From Lacrimispora sp046972725 (lineage in GTDB: Bacteria > Bacillota > Clostridia > Lachnospirales > Lachnospiraceae): a stretch of DNA of 64,000 nt. Positions 8,264-17,343 of this stretch are shown in pieces. Location of the stretch: contig NZ_JBKVXF010000001.1 of NCBI RefSeq assembly GCF_046972725.1, positions 682,001-746,000 of the forward strand, written 5' to 3'. How positions within the stretch are numbered: the stretch's first letter is position 1; each line of letters starts with the position of its first letter. The translations under genes were made by a program, and so were the position numbers. The notes below the pieces were generated by a model that was not told the DNA's origin, made no database searches, and saw nothing but the letters and a program-made list of their open reading frames with translations.

Positions 8264-11200
8264 TTAATCATTACCGTATAAGGTAACCAATTTCTGCAGA
8301 TATTCAAATCTTGCTTTTGCATCTGCTTCATTCTTCTCGAATAAGTCAGCGGCTCTCTCCGGGTTCTTCATTACTAAGGAAGCGTAACGAACCTCACCCT
8401 TTAAGAATTCCTGATATCCCTCTAAAGCAGGAGCCTTGCTGTCTAAGACAAACTTCTTCTCAGCAGCTGGGTTGAAACGGAAGTTATTCCAGTATCCGCA
8501 TTCTACAGCCAGCTTCTCTTCTGTCTGAGCTTTGGACATACCTTTCTTGATACCATGGCTGATACATGGAGCATAAGCGATGATCAAAGATGGTCCTGGA
8601 TAAGCCTCTGCCTCTGCAATTGCTTTCACAGTCTGAGCATAGTCAGCACCCATAGCGATCTGTGCTACATATACATAACCATAGCTCATGGCAATGCTTG
8701 CCAAGTCTTTCTTCTTTGTATCTTTACCGCCAGCAGCGAACTGTGCTACAGCACCGGTCTTAGTAGCCTTGGAAGACTGTCCGCCTGTATTGGAGTAGAT
8801 TTCTGTATCGAATACCATGATATTGATATCCCTGCCGCTTGCAAGAACATGGTCAACACCACCGAAGCCGATATCATAAGCCCAGCCGTCTCCACCAAAG
8901 ATCCACTGGGATTTCTTAGCCAGGAAGTTTTTGTCTTTTAAGATTGCCTTGCCTAATTCACAGTCACAGCCCTCTAAAGCTGCAACAAGCTTTTCTGTAG
9001 CAGTACCATTGGTTGCGCCAACTGTGAATGTGTCAAGGTACTCTTTACATGCTGCTTTTACTTCATCGGAAGACTTCTCAGAATTTAAAAGTTCTTCTAC
9101 TTTAGCCTTTAAACCGTTTCTAAGTGCAGTCTGAGCTAAAAGCATACCATAACCAAACTCTGCATTGTCTTCAAATAAGGAGTTAGACCATGCAGGACCC
9201 TGTCCCTTTTCGTTCACGGTATATGGTGTAGACGGTGAAGAGTTACCCCAGATAGAAGAACATCCGGTTGCATTGGCAATATACATTCTGTCACCGAATA
9301 ACTGAGTAACTAATTTTGCGTAAGGTGTCTCGCCACATCCAGCACATGCTCCTGAATACTCAAGAAGCGGCTTTTTGAACTGGCTTCCCTTAACCGTGGT
9401 CTCTTTGAATTTTGTAATAACTTCCTGCTTAATAGGAAGTGTCTGACCATAGTCAAAGCCGATCTGGGTGGTATCACAGTTTGCTTCCATGTTCACCATA
9501 GTAAGAGCTTTTTCGCCCTTCTTTCCAGGACAAACATTAGCACAGGATCCACAACCGGTACAGTCAAATGCGGATACAGTAATAGCAAACTGATATCCAG
9601 CCATTCCTGTCATAGGAAGTGTCTTCATAACTTCCGGTCTCTTAGCTGCCTCTTCTTCTGTCATAGCAACCGGACGAATAACTGCATGAGGGCAAACATA
9701 GGAACAGAAATTACACTGGATACAATTATCCGGGTTCCAGCTTGGAATATTTACAGCAATACCACGTTTCTCAAATGCTGATGTGCCAGATGGAGTGGAA
9801 CCGTTTGCATAATCGGTAAATGCTGATACCGGTAAGGAATCACCTTCCTGCGCGCTTACCTTGATCTGAATATTATTGACAAAGTTTACAACATCCTGGT
9901 TATCGCCAGAGATTGTCTTATAATCAAGACCTTCATCTGTGCAGTTTTTCCAGCTTTCCGGCACTTCTACTTTAACAACGCCTTTTGCACCGGCGTCGAT
10001 TGCAGCCCAGTTCTTCTTTACAACTTCTTCGCCTTTACGTCCATAAGTTGCTTTAGCTGCTGCCTTCATCAGTTCGTTTGCTTTTTCAGCAGGAATAATT
10101 CCTGTCAGTTCAAAGAATGCAGACTGAAGAATTGTATTAATACGTGTTGGTCCCATACCGGTCTCAATACCGATTTTCACACCGTCGATGGTGTATAACT
10201 GGATATTGTGATCAGCAATATATTTCTTCACCTGACCTGGTAAGTGCTTATCAAGACCTTCTTTGTCCCAAGGACAGTTCAATAAGAAGATACCGCCGTC
10301 TACAAGTTCCTGAACCATATTGTACTTGCGTACATAGGAAGGATTGTGGCAAGCTACAAAGTTTGCCTTACGGATCAGATAAGTGGATTTGATCGGCTTA
10401 TGTCCAAAACGTAAATGGGACATGGTAACACCGCCGGATTTTTTGGAGTCATAATCAAAGTAAGCCTGAGCATACATGTCGGTATTGTCACCGATGATCT
10501 TGATGGAGTTCTTATTCGCACCTACCGTACCGTCTGCACCAAGACCCCAGAACTTACAGTTGGTTGTTCCCTCTGGAGTGGTAACAATCGGAGCACCTGT
10601 TTCAAGAGAAAGATGAGTAACATCATCCACAATTCCGATAGTAAATGGAGTTTTTGTCTCATTATTGTAAACAGCAACGATCTGTGCCGGAGTTGTATCC
10701 TTGGAGCCTAAGCCGTAACGTCCGGATAAAATCTTAACCTGATCGAACTTTGTTCCTTTCAGAGCTGCAACAACATCTAAGTATAATGGCTCGCCTAAAG
10801 AACCTGGTTCTTTTGTTCTGTCTAAAACAGAGATGGTCTTAACAGAGTCAGGAATTGCATCAATCAAAGCCTGTGCGCTGAAAGGTCTGTAAAGACGAAC
10901 CTTTACAACACCAACCTTATGGCCGGCCTTTGATAAATAATCAATTGTCTCTTCGATCGTCTCATTCACAGAACCCATAGAAATGATTACATGATCTGCA
11001 TCTGCTGCTCCGTAATAGTTAAATAACTTATAATCTGTACCGATCTTAGCATTGACCTTGTCCATATATTTCTGAACAATTGCCGGCAGCGCATCGTAAT
11101 ATGGATTGCAAGCCTCTCTTGCCTGGAAAAAGATATCAGGGTTCTGAGCGGAACCTCTTAAGTTCGGCTTGTTAGGATTTAATGCATTGCGACGGAATTC

Positions 11201-11803
11201 ATCGACAGCATCCATGTTTAACATTTCTTTTAAATCTTCATAATCCCATGTTTCGATCTTCTGGATCTCATGAGAAGTACGGAAACCATCAAAAAAGTTG
11301 ATAAACGGAACTTTGCCTTCAAGAGCAGCCATATGAGCTACCGGAGTCAAGTCCATAACTTCCTGTACGCTTGATTCGCATAACATTGCACAGCCTGTCT
11401 GGCGGCATGCATATACGTCAGAGTGGTCACCAAAAATAGATAAAGCATGGCTTGCTACTGCACGAGCGGATACGTCAAATACTGCCGGCAGCTGCTCACC
11501 TGCGATTTTATAAAGGTTCGGGATCATAAGTAACAGACCCTGGGAAGCGGTATAGGTGGTGGTCAGCGCACCTGCTGCTAAGGAACCATGAACTGCACCT
11601 GCTGCTCCTGCCTCAGACTGCATTTCTGTAATCTGTACTGTCTGACCAAAGATGTTTGTTCTTCCGTCTGTGGCCCACTCATCTGTGGCTTCTGCCATAG
11701 GTGTAGATGGGGTAATTGGATAAATAGCCGCTACATCAGTATACGCATATGACGCATGTGCTGCTGCATGGTTACCATCCATGGTTTTCATTTTTCTTGC
11801 CAT
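8264..11803 (-). CDS. nifJ: Pyruvate:ferredoxin (flavodoxin) oxidoreductase
   Basis: 1179 residues, the usual length of single-chain PFOR. It converts pyruvate and CoA to acetyl-CoA, CO2 and reduced ferredoxin. The N-terminal pyrimidine-binding domain begins MKTMDGNHAAAHASYAYTD. Two 4Fe-4S clusters lie mid-C-terminal (CIQCNFCSYVCP and CTGCGSCANVCPG). The thiamine diphosphate domain has CAGCGETPY, GDGWAYDIGFGG and the metal-binding NTGGQSSK. The start has GGAGGAAATC. It is monocistronic with tandem terminators. The reduced ferredoxin it makes is the natural electron source for the Rnf complex encoded at 43-48 kb. Confidence 0.98.
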   Translation of the reverse strand: MARKMKTMDGNHAAAHASYAYTDVAAIYPITPSTPMAEATDEWATDGRTNIFGQTVQITEMQSEAGAAGAVHGSLAAGALTTTYTASQGLLLMIPNLYKIAGEQLPAVFDVSARAVASHALSIFGDHSDVYACRQTGCAMLCESSVQEVMDLTPVAHMAALEGKVPFINFFDGFRTSHEIQKIETWDYEDLKEMLNMDAVDEFRRNALNPNKPNLRGSAQNPDIFFQAREACNPYYDALPAIVQKYMDKVNAKIGTDYKLFNYYGAADADHVIISMGSVNETIEETIDYLSKAGHKVGVVKVRLYRPFSAQALIDAIPDSVKTISVLDRTKEPGSLGEPLYLDVVAALKGTKFDQVKILSGRYGLGSKDTTPAQIVAVYNNETKTPFTIGIVDDVTHLSLETGAPIVTTPEGTTNCKFWGLGADGTVGANKNSIKIIGDNTDMYAQAYFDYDSKKSGGVTMSHLRFGHKPIKSTYLIRKANFVACHNPSYVRKYNMVQELVDGGIFLLNCPWDKEGLDKHLPGQVKKYIADHNIQLYTIDGVKIGIETGMGPTRINTILQSAFFELTGIIPAEKANELMKAAAKATYGRKGEEVVKKNWAAIDAGAKGVVKVEVPESWKNCTDEGLDYKTISGDNQDVVNFVNNIQIKVSAQEGDSLPVSAFTDYANGSTPSGTSAFEKRGIAVNIPSWNPDNCIQCNFCSYVCPHAVIRPVAMTEEEAAKRPEVMKTLPMTGMAGYQFAITVSAFDCTGCGSCANVCPGKKGEKALTMVNMEANCDTTQIGFDYGQTLPIKQEVITKFKETTVKGSQFKKPLLEYSGACAGCGETPYAKLVTQLFGDRMYIANATGCSSIWGNSSPSTPYTVNEKGQGPAWSNSLFEDNAEFGYGMLLAQTALRNGLKAKVEELLNSEKSSDEVKAACKEYLDTFTVGATNGTATEKLVAALEGCDCELGKAILKDKNFLAKKSQWIFGGDGWAYDIGFGGVDHVLASGRDINIMVFDTEIYSNTGGQSSKATKTGAVAQFAAGGKDTKKKDLASIAMSYGYVYVAQIAMGADYAQTVKAIAEAEAYPGPSLIIAYAPCISHGIKKGMSKAQTEEKLAVECGYWNNFRFNPAAEKKFVLDSKAPALEGYQEFLKGEVRYASLVMKNPERAADLFEKNEADAKARFEYLQKLVTLYGND

Positions 11804-11871
11804 TTTTGATTTCCTCCTGCAAATGTGAATATTAATAAATAGTTCCCTTAAAGGGAAAGTGACCTGACATT

Positions 11872-11899
11872 ATTATAACAATTATTCAACAAAAAGCAA
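11872..11899 (-). promoter_or_regulatory. Probable nifJ promoter
   Basis: Minus strand TTGCTT, 16-base spacer, TATAAT (11877-11872). Downstream, at 11843-11857 in the leader, is a 15-base palindrome TTCCCTT-A-AAGGGAA that could be a regulator site or a leader hairpin. Confidence 0.55.
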
Positions 11900-11950
11900 A
11901 TATTAAAACTGGAAAATTAAGTATTATTTTTGAAACAATCGACAAAGCAG

Positions 11951-11980
11951 AGGACTGGATAGAATTATCTGTCCAGTCCT
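11951..11980 (-). terminator. Hairpin downstream of the VanW gene
   Basis: Perfect nine-base stem AGGACTGGA/TCCAGTCCT with a 12-base loop. There is no strong T-tract on the minus strand; on the plus strand TATTTTTG follows a few bases later. Confidence 0.5.
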
Positions 11981-11999
11981 GTCTATTTTTGTCCGTTTA

Positions 12000-13715
12000 T
12001 CAGTTCATCGGATTCGGCGGAACAATGTTTTCTACAGGGGCCGGGGTTTCTTCCATAGAAGGAGAAGGTCCCTGTGGTTTTGAAGGCTGTGTCTCCTGTG
12101 CGGTCGGTTTATCCTGCTGGCTTTCAGACCCAGCCGTATTCCCTGATGGGTCACCGATATGAGATACTGTTGTCTCTGCATTGCTCTGGGAACTTTCCTG
12201 GCTCCCCGTACCGGAAGGATCCGCTGCCGGAATCACGACTCCTGATGTATTTCTCTTGATCGTAGCAGGCTTTCCACGATAGGTGCTGTTATGGAAAAAC
12301 TCATCACTTACCACAACCCCATCCTTCTTAGTCACCAGATTCGTCACCCAGCGGCTGCCTTTGGTTTCCGCCTTTACGATCTTTTCTTCTCCTGCCTGAA
12401 GCGTCTGATCTTCTTCATATACAGGCGCAGGAGCATCAAGCTCCGCTGTCTTTTTGGAAGTCATGGACAAAGTCACGCCTTCTTCCAATATAGGAATACC
12501 GACGATGGATATCTTTAACTTCTGTTTCGCAAAACTGGTTCTGATTGCTATGGCACTGGAAGAATTATTTACAAACTTCATATCCGGCCCCCCATAGCTT
12601 ACCATGGCATCTTCCCCCGGCGTAACATAGGAAGGCTCATAACTATGTGCATGGCGCTCTGTTGTCGTAAGACCGGCAAATACCACAGCATTATATAAGG
12701 TAGATGATACCTGACACACACCTCCGCCAGGCTCCTCGATCAATTCTCCGTTCAAATATGCCCCTGCAGGCCGATAGCCCTTGGCAGGAGAACGTTCCCC
12801 TGTGGCCTTATTAAATGAGAACTCTTCCCCAGGCTTAAGAATCAATCCGTTCAAAGCAGCAGAGGCAAGTTCGATGTTCTTATTCCTTGCGCTGTTCGAT
12901 GTGGTGGTGGTGGTATAAGTCCCAATCACCTTGTACATCTTTTTCGCCTGAGCTTCTGTGATCTCTGGTGCAACTTCCCTGCCTGTGGCCGGGACAGATG
13001 CCTGAAAATTCTTCGCCTTAAGCTGAGCAGTTATATCCGCAGACAGTTTATCCTCATCGATCACTACACCGTTTTGCTCTCCGGAATAAACAAATTCTCC
13101 GGTATTTTTGTCAAATCCTGAAATGGAACCGTTTTTTGCAGGAACATTCCATTTTTCTGCAACCGCTTTTACTTCTGATCTGATGTCCTCTTCCATTCCA
13201 TCCGTATCTAAAGTGTAGCTTTCTTTCGGTTCCCCTTTATATATCTCTTCCAGCAATGCTTCTATCTTGCCGTCCAGAAGATTCTTTACCTGGTATTCAT
13301 CATCCTTATAGGTGACCTTCATCCCCCATGGGTACTTTTTATCAATGGCTTCTCTGGCTTCTTCTCTCGACATTCCGGTAATCGAAATATCGTCTATCTT
13401 CACGTCCTTTTTTAATTCCGTCTCTGAGACCGTTGATGAATTCACTTCAGCCGCCTTTGCTTTATGGCTTCCAATCAATTTAACAACCGCCACAATACTG
13501 ATCACCGCGACAACAGCCAGAATAATACCCAAAAGTACTTTTGTTATATCGTATTGAGGTCCTCTTTTTCTTTTCTTTCCACGTCTTTGATAAGAACTTC
13601 CACGGCTGTAAGACTGGCTTGTCCTGCGGCCTGATGACGACGTGGCCCTTTTACTTTCATTCTGAGCGGAACGGGTTCTTCCTCCGCCTCTTTGTCTGTT
13701 ATCAACCTGACTCAT
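12000..13715 (-). CDS. VanW-domain membrane-anchored protein with PG-binding-like domain
   Basis: 571 residues. A basic, Arg/Ser-rich cytoplasmic N-terminus of ~57 residues is followed by one membrane segment (VLLGIILAVVAVISIVAVVK). A YoaR-like putative peptidoglycan-binding region follows, then the VanW core with FSFNKATGERSPAKGYRPAG and the conserved GGGVCQVSSTLYNA. The last ~90 residues are rich in Ser, Pro, Gln and Thr, as in a wall-spanning linker. VanW proteins occur with cell-wall functions, but their biochemical role is unknown. It is a single gene, divergent from the PHP gene. Confidence 0.85.
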   Translation of the reverse strand: MSQVDNRQRGGGRTRSAQNESKRATSSSGRRTSQSYSRGSSYQRRGKKRKRGPQYDITKVLLGIILAVVAVISIVAVVKLIGSHKAKAAEVNSSTVSETELKKDVKIDDISITGMSREEAREAIDKKYPWGMKVTYKDDEYQVKNLLDGKIEALLEEIYKGEPKESYTLDTDGMEEDIRSEVKAVAEKWNVPAKNGSISGFDKNTGEFVYSGEQNGVVIDEDKLSADITAQLKAKNFQASVPATGREVAPEITEAQAKKMYKVIGTYTTTTTSNSARNKNIELASAALNGLILKPGEEFSFNKATGERSPAKGYRPAGAYLNGELIEEPGGGVCQVSSTLYNAVVFAGLTTTERHAHSYEPSYVTPGEDAMVSYGGPDMKFVNNSSSAIAIRTSFAKQKLKISIVGIPILEEGVTLSMTSKKTAELDAPAPVYEEDQTLQAGEEKIVKAETKGSRWVTNLVTKKDGVVVSDEFFHNSTYRGKPATIKRNTSGVVIPAADPSGTGSQESSQSNAETTVSHIGDPSGNTAGSESQQDKPTAQETQPSKPQGPSPSMEETPAPVENIVPPNPMN

Positions 13716-13822
13716 TTATTTCACCTTTTTACATGATTATGTGGTATTACATTGAGTAGTATACCATACTTTGTGGGAAATGCTATTACGATTTTATGAA
13801 TTTTCTTAATTAATTCAAGCGT

Positions 13823-13863
13823 TTTTTTACGCATTTTACATAACGTAAAAAACATGTTACTAT
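13823..13863 (+). promoter_or_regulatory. Promoter and inverted repeat upstream of the PHP gene
   Basis: TTTACA (13835-13840), 17-base spacer, TACTAT (13858-13863). The inverted repeat TTTTTTACG/CGTAAAAAA (13823-13831 and 13844-13852) overlaps the -35 box and spacer, so it could be an operator. Confidence 0.5.
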
Positions 13864-13897
13864 AGTGTTACCAATCTATTTCATTTTGGAGGTTTTT

Positions 13898-14752
13898 ATG
13901 AATTTTGTCGATTTACATGTTCATTCCAATGCTTCGGATGGCACCTTATCTCCCTCCGAAGTGGTGTCGCTTGCTGTAGAAAAAAAGCTGACCGCCATTG
14001 CTCTGACCGACCACGATACTATTGACGGCATTAAAGAAGCGCAGGAGGCTACGTTCGGACTTCCTCTTAAGATCATTCCCGGAATCGAGCTTTCCTGTGT
14101 CTATCTTGAAGAAGAGATTCACATTCTGGGACTTTATGTCGATTCTTCTGATCCCTGTTTTTCTTCTGAAATCAAAGAGCTTAAAAAACTTCGGGATAAA
14201 AGAAATGTCGAAATAATCCGCCGCTTCAATGAAGCCGATATTTCCATCTCCCTGGAAGAGGTCATGGCCGGTAATCCGGATACCGTCATAACCCGTGCAC
14301 ATTTTGCACGCGTGCTTTTTGAAAAGGGCTACGTAAAAAGCATGGACCAGGCATTTAAAAAATATTTAAATTATGGCGGTCCCTATTGTCCACGGAAAGA
14401 AAAAATCACTCCGGAGCACGCCATGAAGATTCTGACGGACAACAATGCGTTCCCGGTTCTGGCTCATCCCTTCCAGTACCACCTGGGTGATAAAAAGACG
14501 GATGAACTGGTCTGCTCCTTAAAAGCGCTTGGACTTTTAGGTCTGGAAGTCTATCACTCCTCGAACAATCAATATGAAAGTTCAAAACTAAGAAAACTTG
14601 CCAGAAAATACGGTCTTTTCCCCACAGGCGGTTCCGATTTCCATGGAAGCAACAAACCTGATATTGAATTGGGAACCGGCAGAGGCGGACTTCGCATCTC
14701 AAGCCTGCTGCTTGATGACATTAAAAAATTTCGACAGCAAACCACACCGTAA
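13898..14752 (+). CDS. PHP-domain phosphoesterase (YciV / RNase AM type)
   Basis: 284 residues from ATG 13898, which has GGAGG six bases upstream; the longer frame adds no conserved sequence. The PHP metal motifs are clear: DLHVHSNASDG (His7, His9), TDHDTIDG, PGIELSC, LAHPFQY and GGSDFHG. It matches the family of E. coli YciV (RNase AM), which hydrolyses 3',5'-nucleoside bisphosphates and trims RNA 5' ends. It converges on hemB with only three bases between the stop codons. Confidence 0.85.
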   Translation: MNFVDLHVHSNASDGTLSPSEVVSLAVEKKLTAIALTDHDTIDGIKEAQEATFGLPLKIIPGIELSCVYLEEEIHILGLYVDSSDPCFSSEIKELKKLRDKRNVEIIRRFNEADISISLEEVMAGNPDTVITRAHFARVLFEKGYVKSMDQAFKKYLNYGGPYCPRKEKITPEHAMKILTDNNAFPVLAHPFQYHLGDKKTDELVCSLKALGLLGLEVYHSSNNQYESSKLRKLARKYGLFPTGGSDFHGSNKPDIELGTGRGGLRISSLLLDDIKKFRQQTTP

Positions 14753-14755
14753 CAA

Positions 14756-15739
14756 TCAGCCGATTTTCCCCTCATCCATAAAACCGGCCAGCTCAATGGC
14801 AAAATAAGTAATAAGGATATTGGCTCCGGCACGGTAAATGCTGACAGCAGATTCGCATATGATTTTTTCTTCATCAATAAATCCCGCCCTGGACGCTGCT
14901 TTTATCATGGAATACTCTCCGCTTACGCTGTAGGCTGCTACCGGAATCTCATGCCGGTCCGCCACTTCTCTTATGATATCCAGGTAAGACAGGGCCGGTT
15001 TGACCATAATGATATCTGCCCCTTCTGCTGCATCAAGTTCTGCTTCCTTCAATGCCTCTTTTCGGTTATGATAATCCATCTGATAGCTTTTGCGGTCCCC
15101 GAAGGCCGGTGCAGAGCCTGCTGCCTCACGAAAAGGGCCATAGAATGCAGAAGCGTATTTCGCAGAATATGCCATGATCGATACCTCAAAAAAGCCAGCT
15201 TCATCAAGCGCTTCTCTCATAGAACCGATCCGGCCATCCATCATATCTGACGGTGCTACCATATGGGCTCCTGCTCTGGCATGAGATACGGCTATACGGT
15301 TTAAGTATTCAAGGGTCTTGTCATTATCTACGCTTTCTCCGCAAAGAATTCCGCAGTGGCCATGAGAAGTATATTCACACATACAGACATCCGTTATGAT
15401 ATATACAGAAGGATAATTCTCTCTGATATAGCGGATGGTTCTCTGAACAATTCCATTCTCCTCATATGCCTGGCTTCCACAGTCATCTTTATGTGCCGGA
15501 ATACCAAACAGCAGAACCTTTTCCACTCCTGCATCAACCAGTCTGTCCATAATAACGGAAAGCTGATCCACGCTGTAACGGTACTGTCCTTCCATAGAAG
15601 AAATCTCTTCAACAATCCCTTCTCCATCTACTGTAAATAACGGATAGATAAGAGACTCCTTTGACACCCTGGTTTCCCTTACCATCTTTCTCAGGGTATC
15701 CGATGTCCGCAGCCTTCTGGGTCTGTATAATAAGTCCAT
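14756..15739 (-). CDS. hemB: Delta-aminolevulinic acid dehydratase (porphobilinogen synthase)
   Basis: 327 residues. It joins two 5-aminolevulinate molecules into porphobilinogen, the first common pyrrole step toward heme, siroheme and corrinoids. The active-site lysines are Lys194 (YSAKYAS) and Lys247 (MVKPAL). The three cysteines Cys119, Cys121 and Cys129 (DVCMCEYTSHGHCG) mark it as the zinc-binding type. The start has TGGAGG. No other tetrapyrrole gene is adjacent, which is unusual for clostridia, where hemB often lies in a hem/cob cluster. Confidence 0.97.
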   Translation of the reverse strand: MDLLYRPRRLRTSDTLRKMVRETRVSKESLIYPLFTVDGEGIVEEISSMEGQYRYSVDQLSVIMDRLVDAGVEKVLLFGIPAHKDDCGSQAYEENGIVQRTIRYIRENYPSVYIITDVCMCEYTSHGHCGILCGESVDNDKTLEYLNRIAVSHARAGAHMVAPSDMMDGRIGSMREALDEAGFFEVSIMAYSAKYASAFYGPFREAAGSAPAFGDRKSYQMDYHNRKEALKEAELDAAEGADIIMVKPALSYLDIIREVADRHEIPVAAYSVSGEYSMIKAASRAGFIDEEKIICESAVSIYRAGANILITYFAIELAGFMDEGKIG

Positions 15740-15873
15740 TTGTCTTTACCTCCATTTTATTCCTGTCCTATTATACACCCTCTTTAAGAAGATTCAAGTA
15801 GTTCTTGCAGCAACCCGAAAGATTGCTTATAATAGTACTTGTTTCATACCAATTAGAAATGAGGGACTGCTTT

Positions 15874-16128
15874 ATGGAAGAATTCTATCAGGCAATTGAA
15901 GAGAGAATCCGCATGACAGGCTATGAAGGCCCTGTAAGCGGGGAAGACATTTACAACGATATCTGTGATGAGATCGATGACAAAGAACCGGGTGCTTACA
16001 TTTTTATGTCAAAAAAGACGGACGATACCTTTTTCGAATACAAAATCCAGATTTTTGAAGACCAGTTCAACTTAAGTGCTGTCGATATTCATACGCCAAG
16101 CAATGTCTATCACGCAGATTTTGATTAA
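15874..16128 (+). CDS. Small acidic hypothetical protein
   Basis: 84 residues from ATG 15874, chosen because GAGGG lies seven bases upstream; an in-frame ATG at 15859 is the alternative. The sequence (MEEFYQAIEERIRMTGY, GEDIYNDICDEIDDKEPG, YIFMSKKTDDTFFEYKI) is soluble, acidic and compact. I do not recognise a domain. It is a lone gene ending at a strong bidirectional terminator. Confidence 0.65.
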   Translation: MEEFYQAIEERIRMTGYEGPVSGEDIYNDICDEIDDKEPGAYIFMSKKTDDTFFEYKIQIFEDQFNLSAVDIHTPSNVYHADFD

Positions 16129-16140
16129 AAAGGATAGTAA

Positions 16141-16195
16141 AATCCCCCAAAAGGCGAACACAGATTTATGTGTCCGATTTTTGGGGGATTTTTTT
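16141..16195 (+). terminator. Strong bidirectional terminator
   Basis: Perfect 12-base stem AATCCCCCAAAA/TTTTGGGGGATT with an inner CGAACAC/GTGTCCG-like stem and a run of seven T. It is shared by convergent genes ending at 16128 and 16194. Confidence 0.9.
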
Positions 16196-17342
16196 ATGGC
16201 TTGACTGTCTTCCTTTTTGGGGGAGGGTTCTTTTTATTCAGCCTTTTGTTCACGGCTTCCCGAAGAAGAGTATACAATACGGAGCAAACAGGAATGAAGA
16301 CCAGCATTCCCACGATTCCCATGGTACTGCCGCCGATGGTAACCGCCACCAGCACCCATATGGAAGGAAGACCTACGGAATTACCTACCACATGGGGATA
16401 AATCAGATTTCCCTCCAGCTGCTGAAGTACAAAAAATATGATTAAAAAAACAAAGGCATTGAGGGGTTCCACCATCAACATGAGGAATGCTCCTATGGCA
16501 CAGCCTATGAACGCCCCAAACAGGGGAATCAGGGCGGTAAATGCAATTAATACGCCTATGAGCAGTGCGTATGGCAGCTGAAAGATTGAAAGTACAATAA
16601 AGAACATAGTTCCAAGTATAACAGCTTCCAGACATTGGCCCGCAAAGAAGCTTGAAAATGTCTCATAAATGAGATGTAGTATTTCCAGCGTCCGGTCAGT
16701 AACCGCTTCCGGAAGATAGGCCCTCATCAGCTTCTTAAACTGTCGTGACAGCGTTTCCTTTTGAAGCAGGATGTAAATGGCAAATACAAAACCAATGAAA
16801 AATGTAGTAACACCGCTGATTATGGACATCGCCGCTGATACCGTAGAAGAAAGCACTGTTCCCGCACCAGTTGTTAAAAATTCAACCACCCGGTCCAGAA
16901 AGGATTTCCAGTCAATCTGAATGCCGTTGATATAATCTGCCACCTCAGGAAATTGAGCGAACAAAAGCTCTGCTTCTTTCTGTATACTTGTAAGAAAAGC
17001 CGGAAAACTGTTTTGCAGGCTTAACAGGGTATCAAACACCTGAGGCATAACTACAAATATTACAAGAACTACGATTCCTACTACAAATATGATTGACAGG
17101 CACAGACTTATGGGCCTTAAAAGCCTGCTCTCTTTCTTTAAGGGCAAGAGCTTTTCAATTCTCTGCATCGGCACATGAAAGATAAAAGCCATTACTCCTC
17201 CAAACAAAAGAGGGGTCAGGAATCCAAATAATTTTACGGCAAATCCAAACAGGCTGCGGTAATTAAAACCGGCCACAACTGCTACGACTGCAAATACAAT
17301 CAGCCAGCGAAGCTTTTTAATAGTACTGTCATTTAACTCCAT
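16194..17342 (-). CDS. AI-2E family transporter (PerM/YdbI-like permease)
   Basis: 382 residues with about eight membrane segments and the characteristic pattern of this family: two N-terminal helices, a soluble loop, then a helical bundle with ALLIGVLIAFTALIPLFGAF and QQLEGNLIYPHVVGNSVGL. The family includes exporters of autoinducer-2 and Na+/H+ antiporters, so the substrate is open. The gene begins one base after the alaX stop codon, so the two are co-transcribed. Confidence 0.88.
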   Translation of the reverse strand: MELNDSTIKKLRWLIVFAVVAVVAGFNYRSLFGFAVKLFGFLTPLLFGGVMAFIFHVPMQRIEKLLPLKKESRLLRPISLCLSIIFVVGIVVLVIFVVMPQVFDTLLSLQNSFPAFLTSIQKEAELLFAQFPEVADYINGIQIDWKSFLDRVVEFLTTGAGTVLSSTVSAAMSIISGVTTFFIGFVFAIYILLQKETLSRQFKKLMRAYLPEAVTDRTLEILHLIYETFSSFFAGQCLEAVILGTMFFIVLSIFQLPYALLIGVLIAFTALIPLFGAFIGCAIGAFLMLMVEPLNAFVFLIIFFVLQQLEGNLIYPHVVGNSVGLPSIWVLVAVTIGGSTMGIVGMLVFIPVCSVLYTLLREAVNKRLNKKNPPPKRKTVKP

Positions 17343-17343
17343 T

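Noticed and set aside
8555..10711. Several plus-strand frames within nifJ
   Set aside because: Antisense shadows of a clearly conserved PFOR gene.
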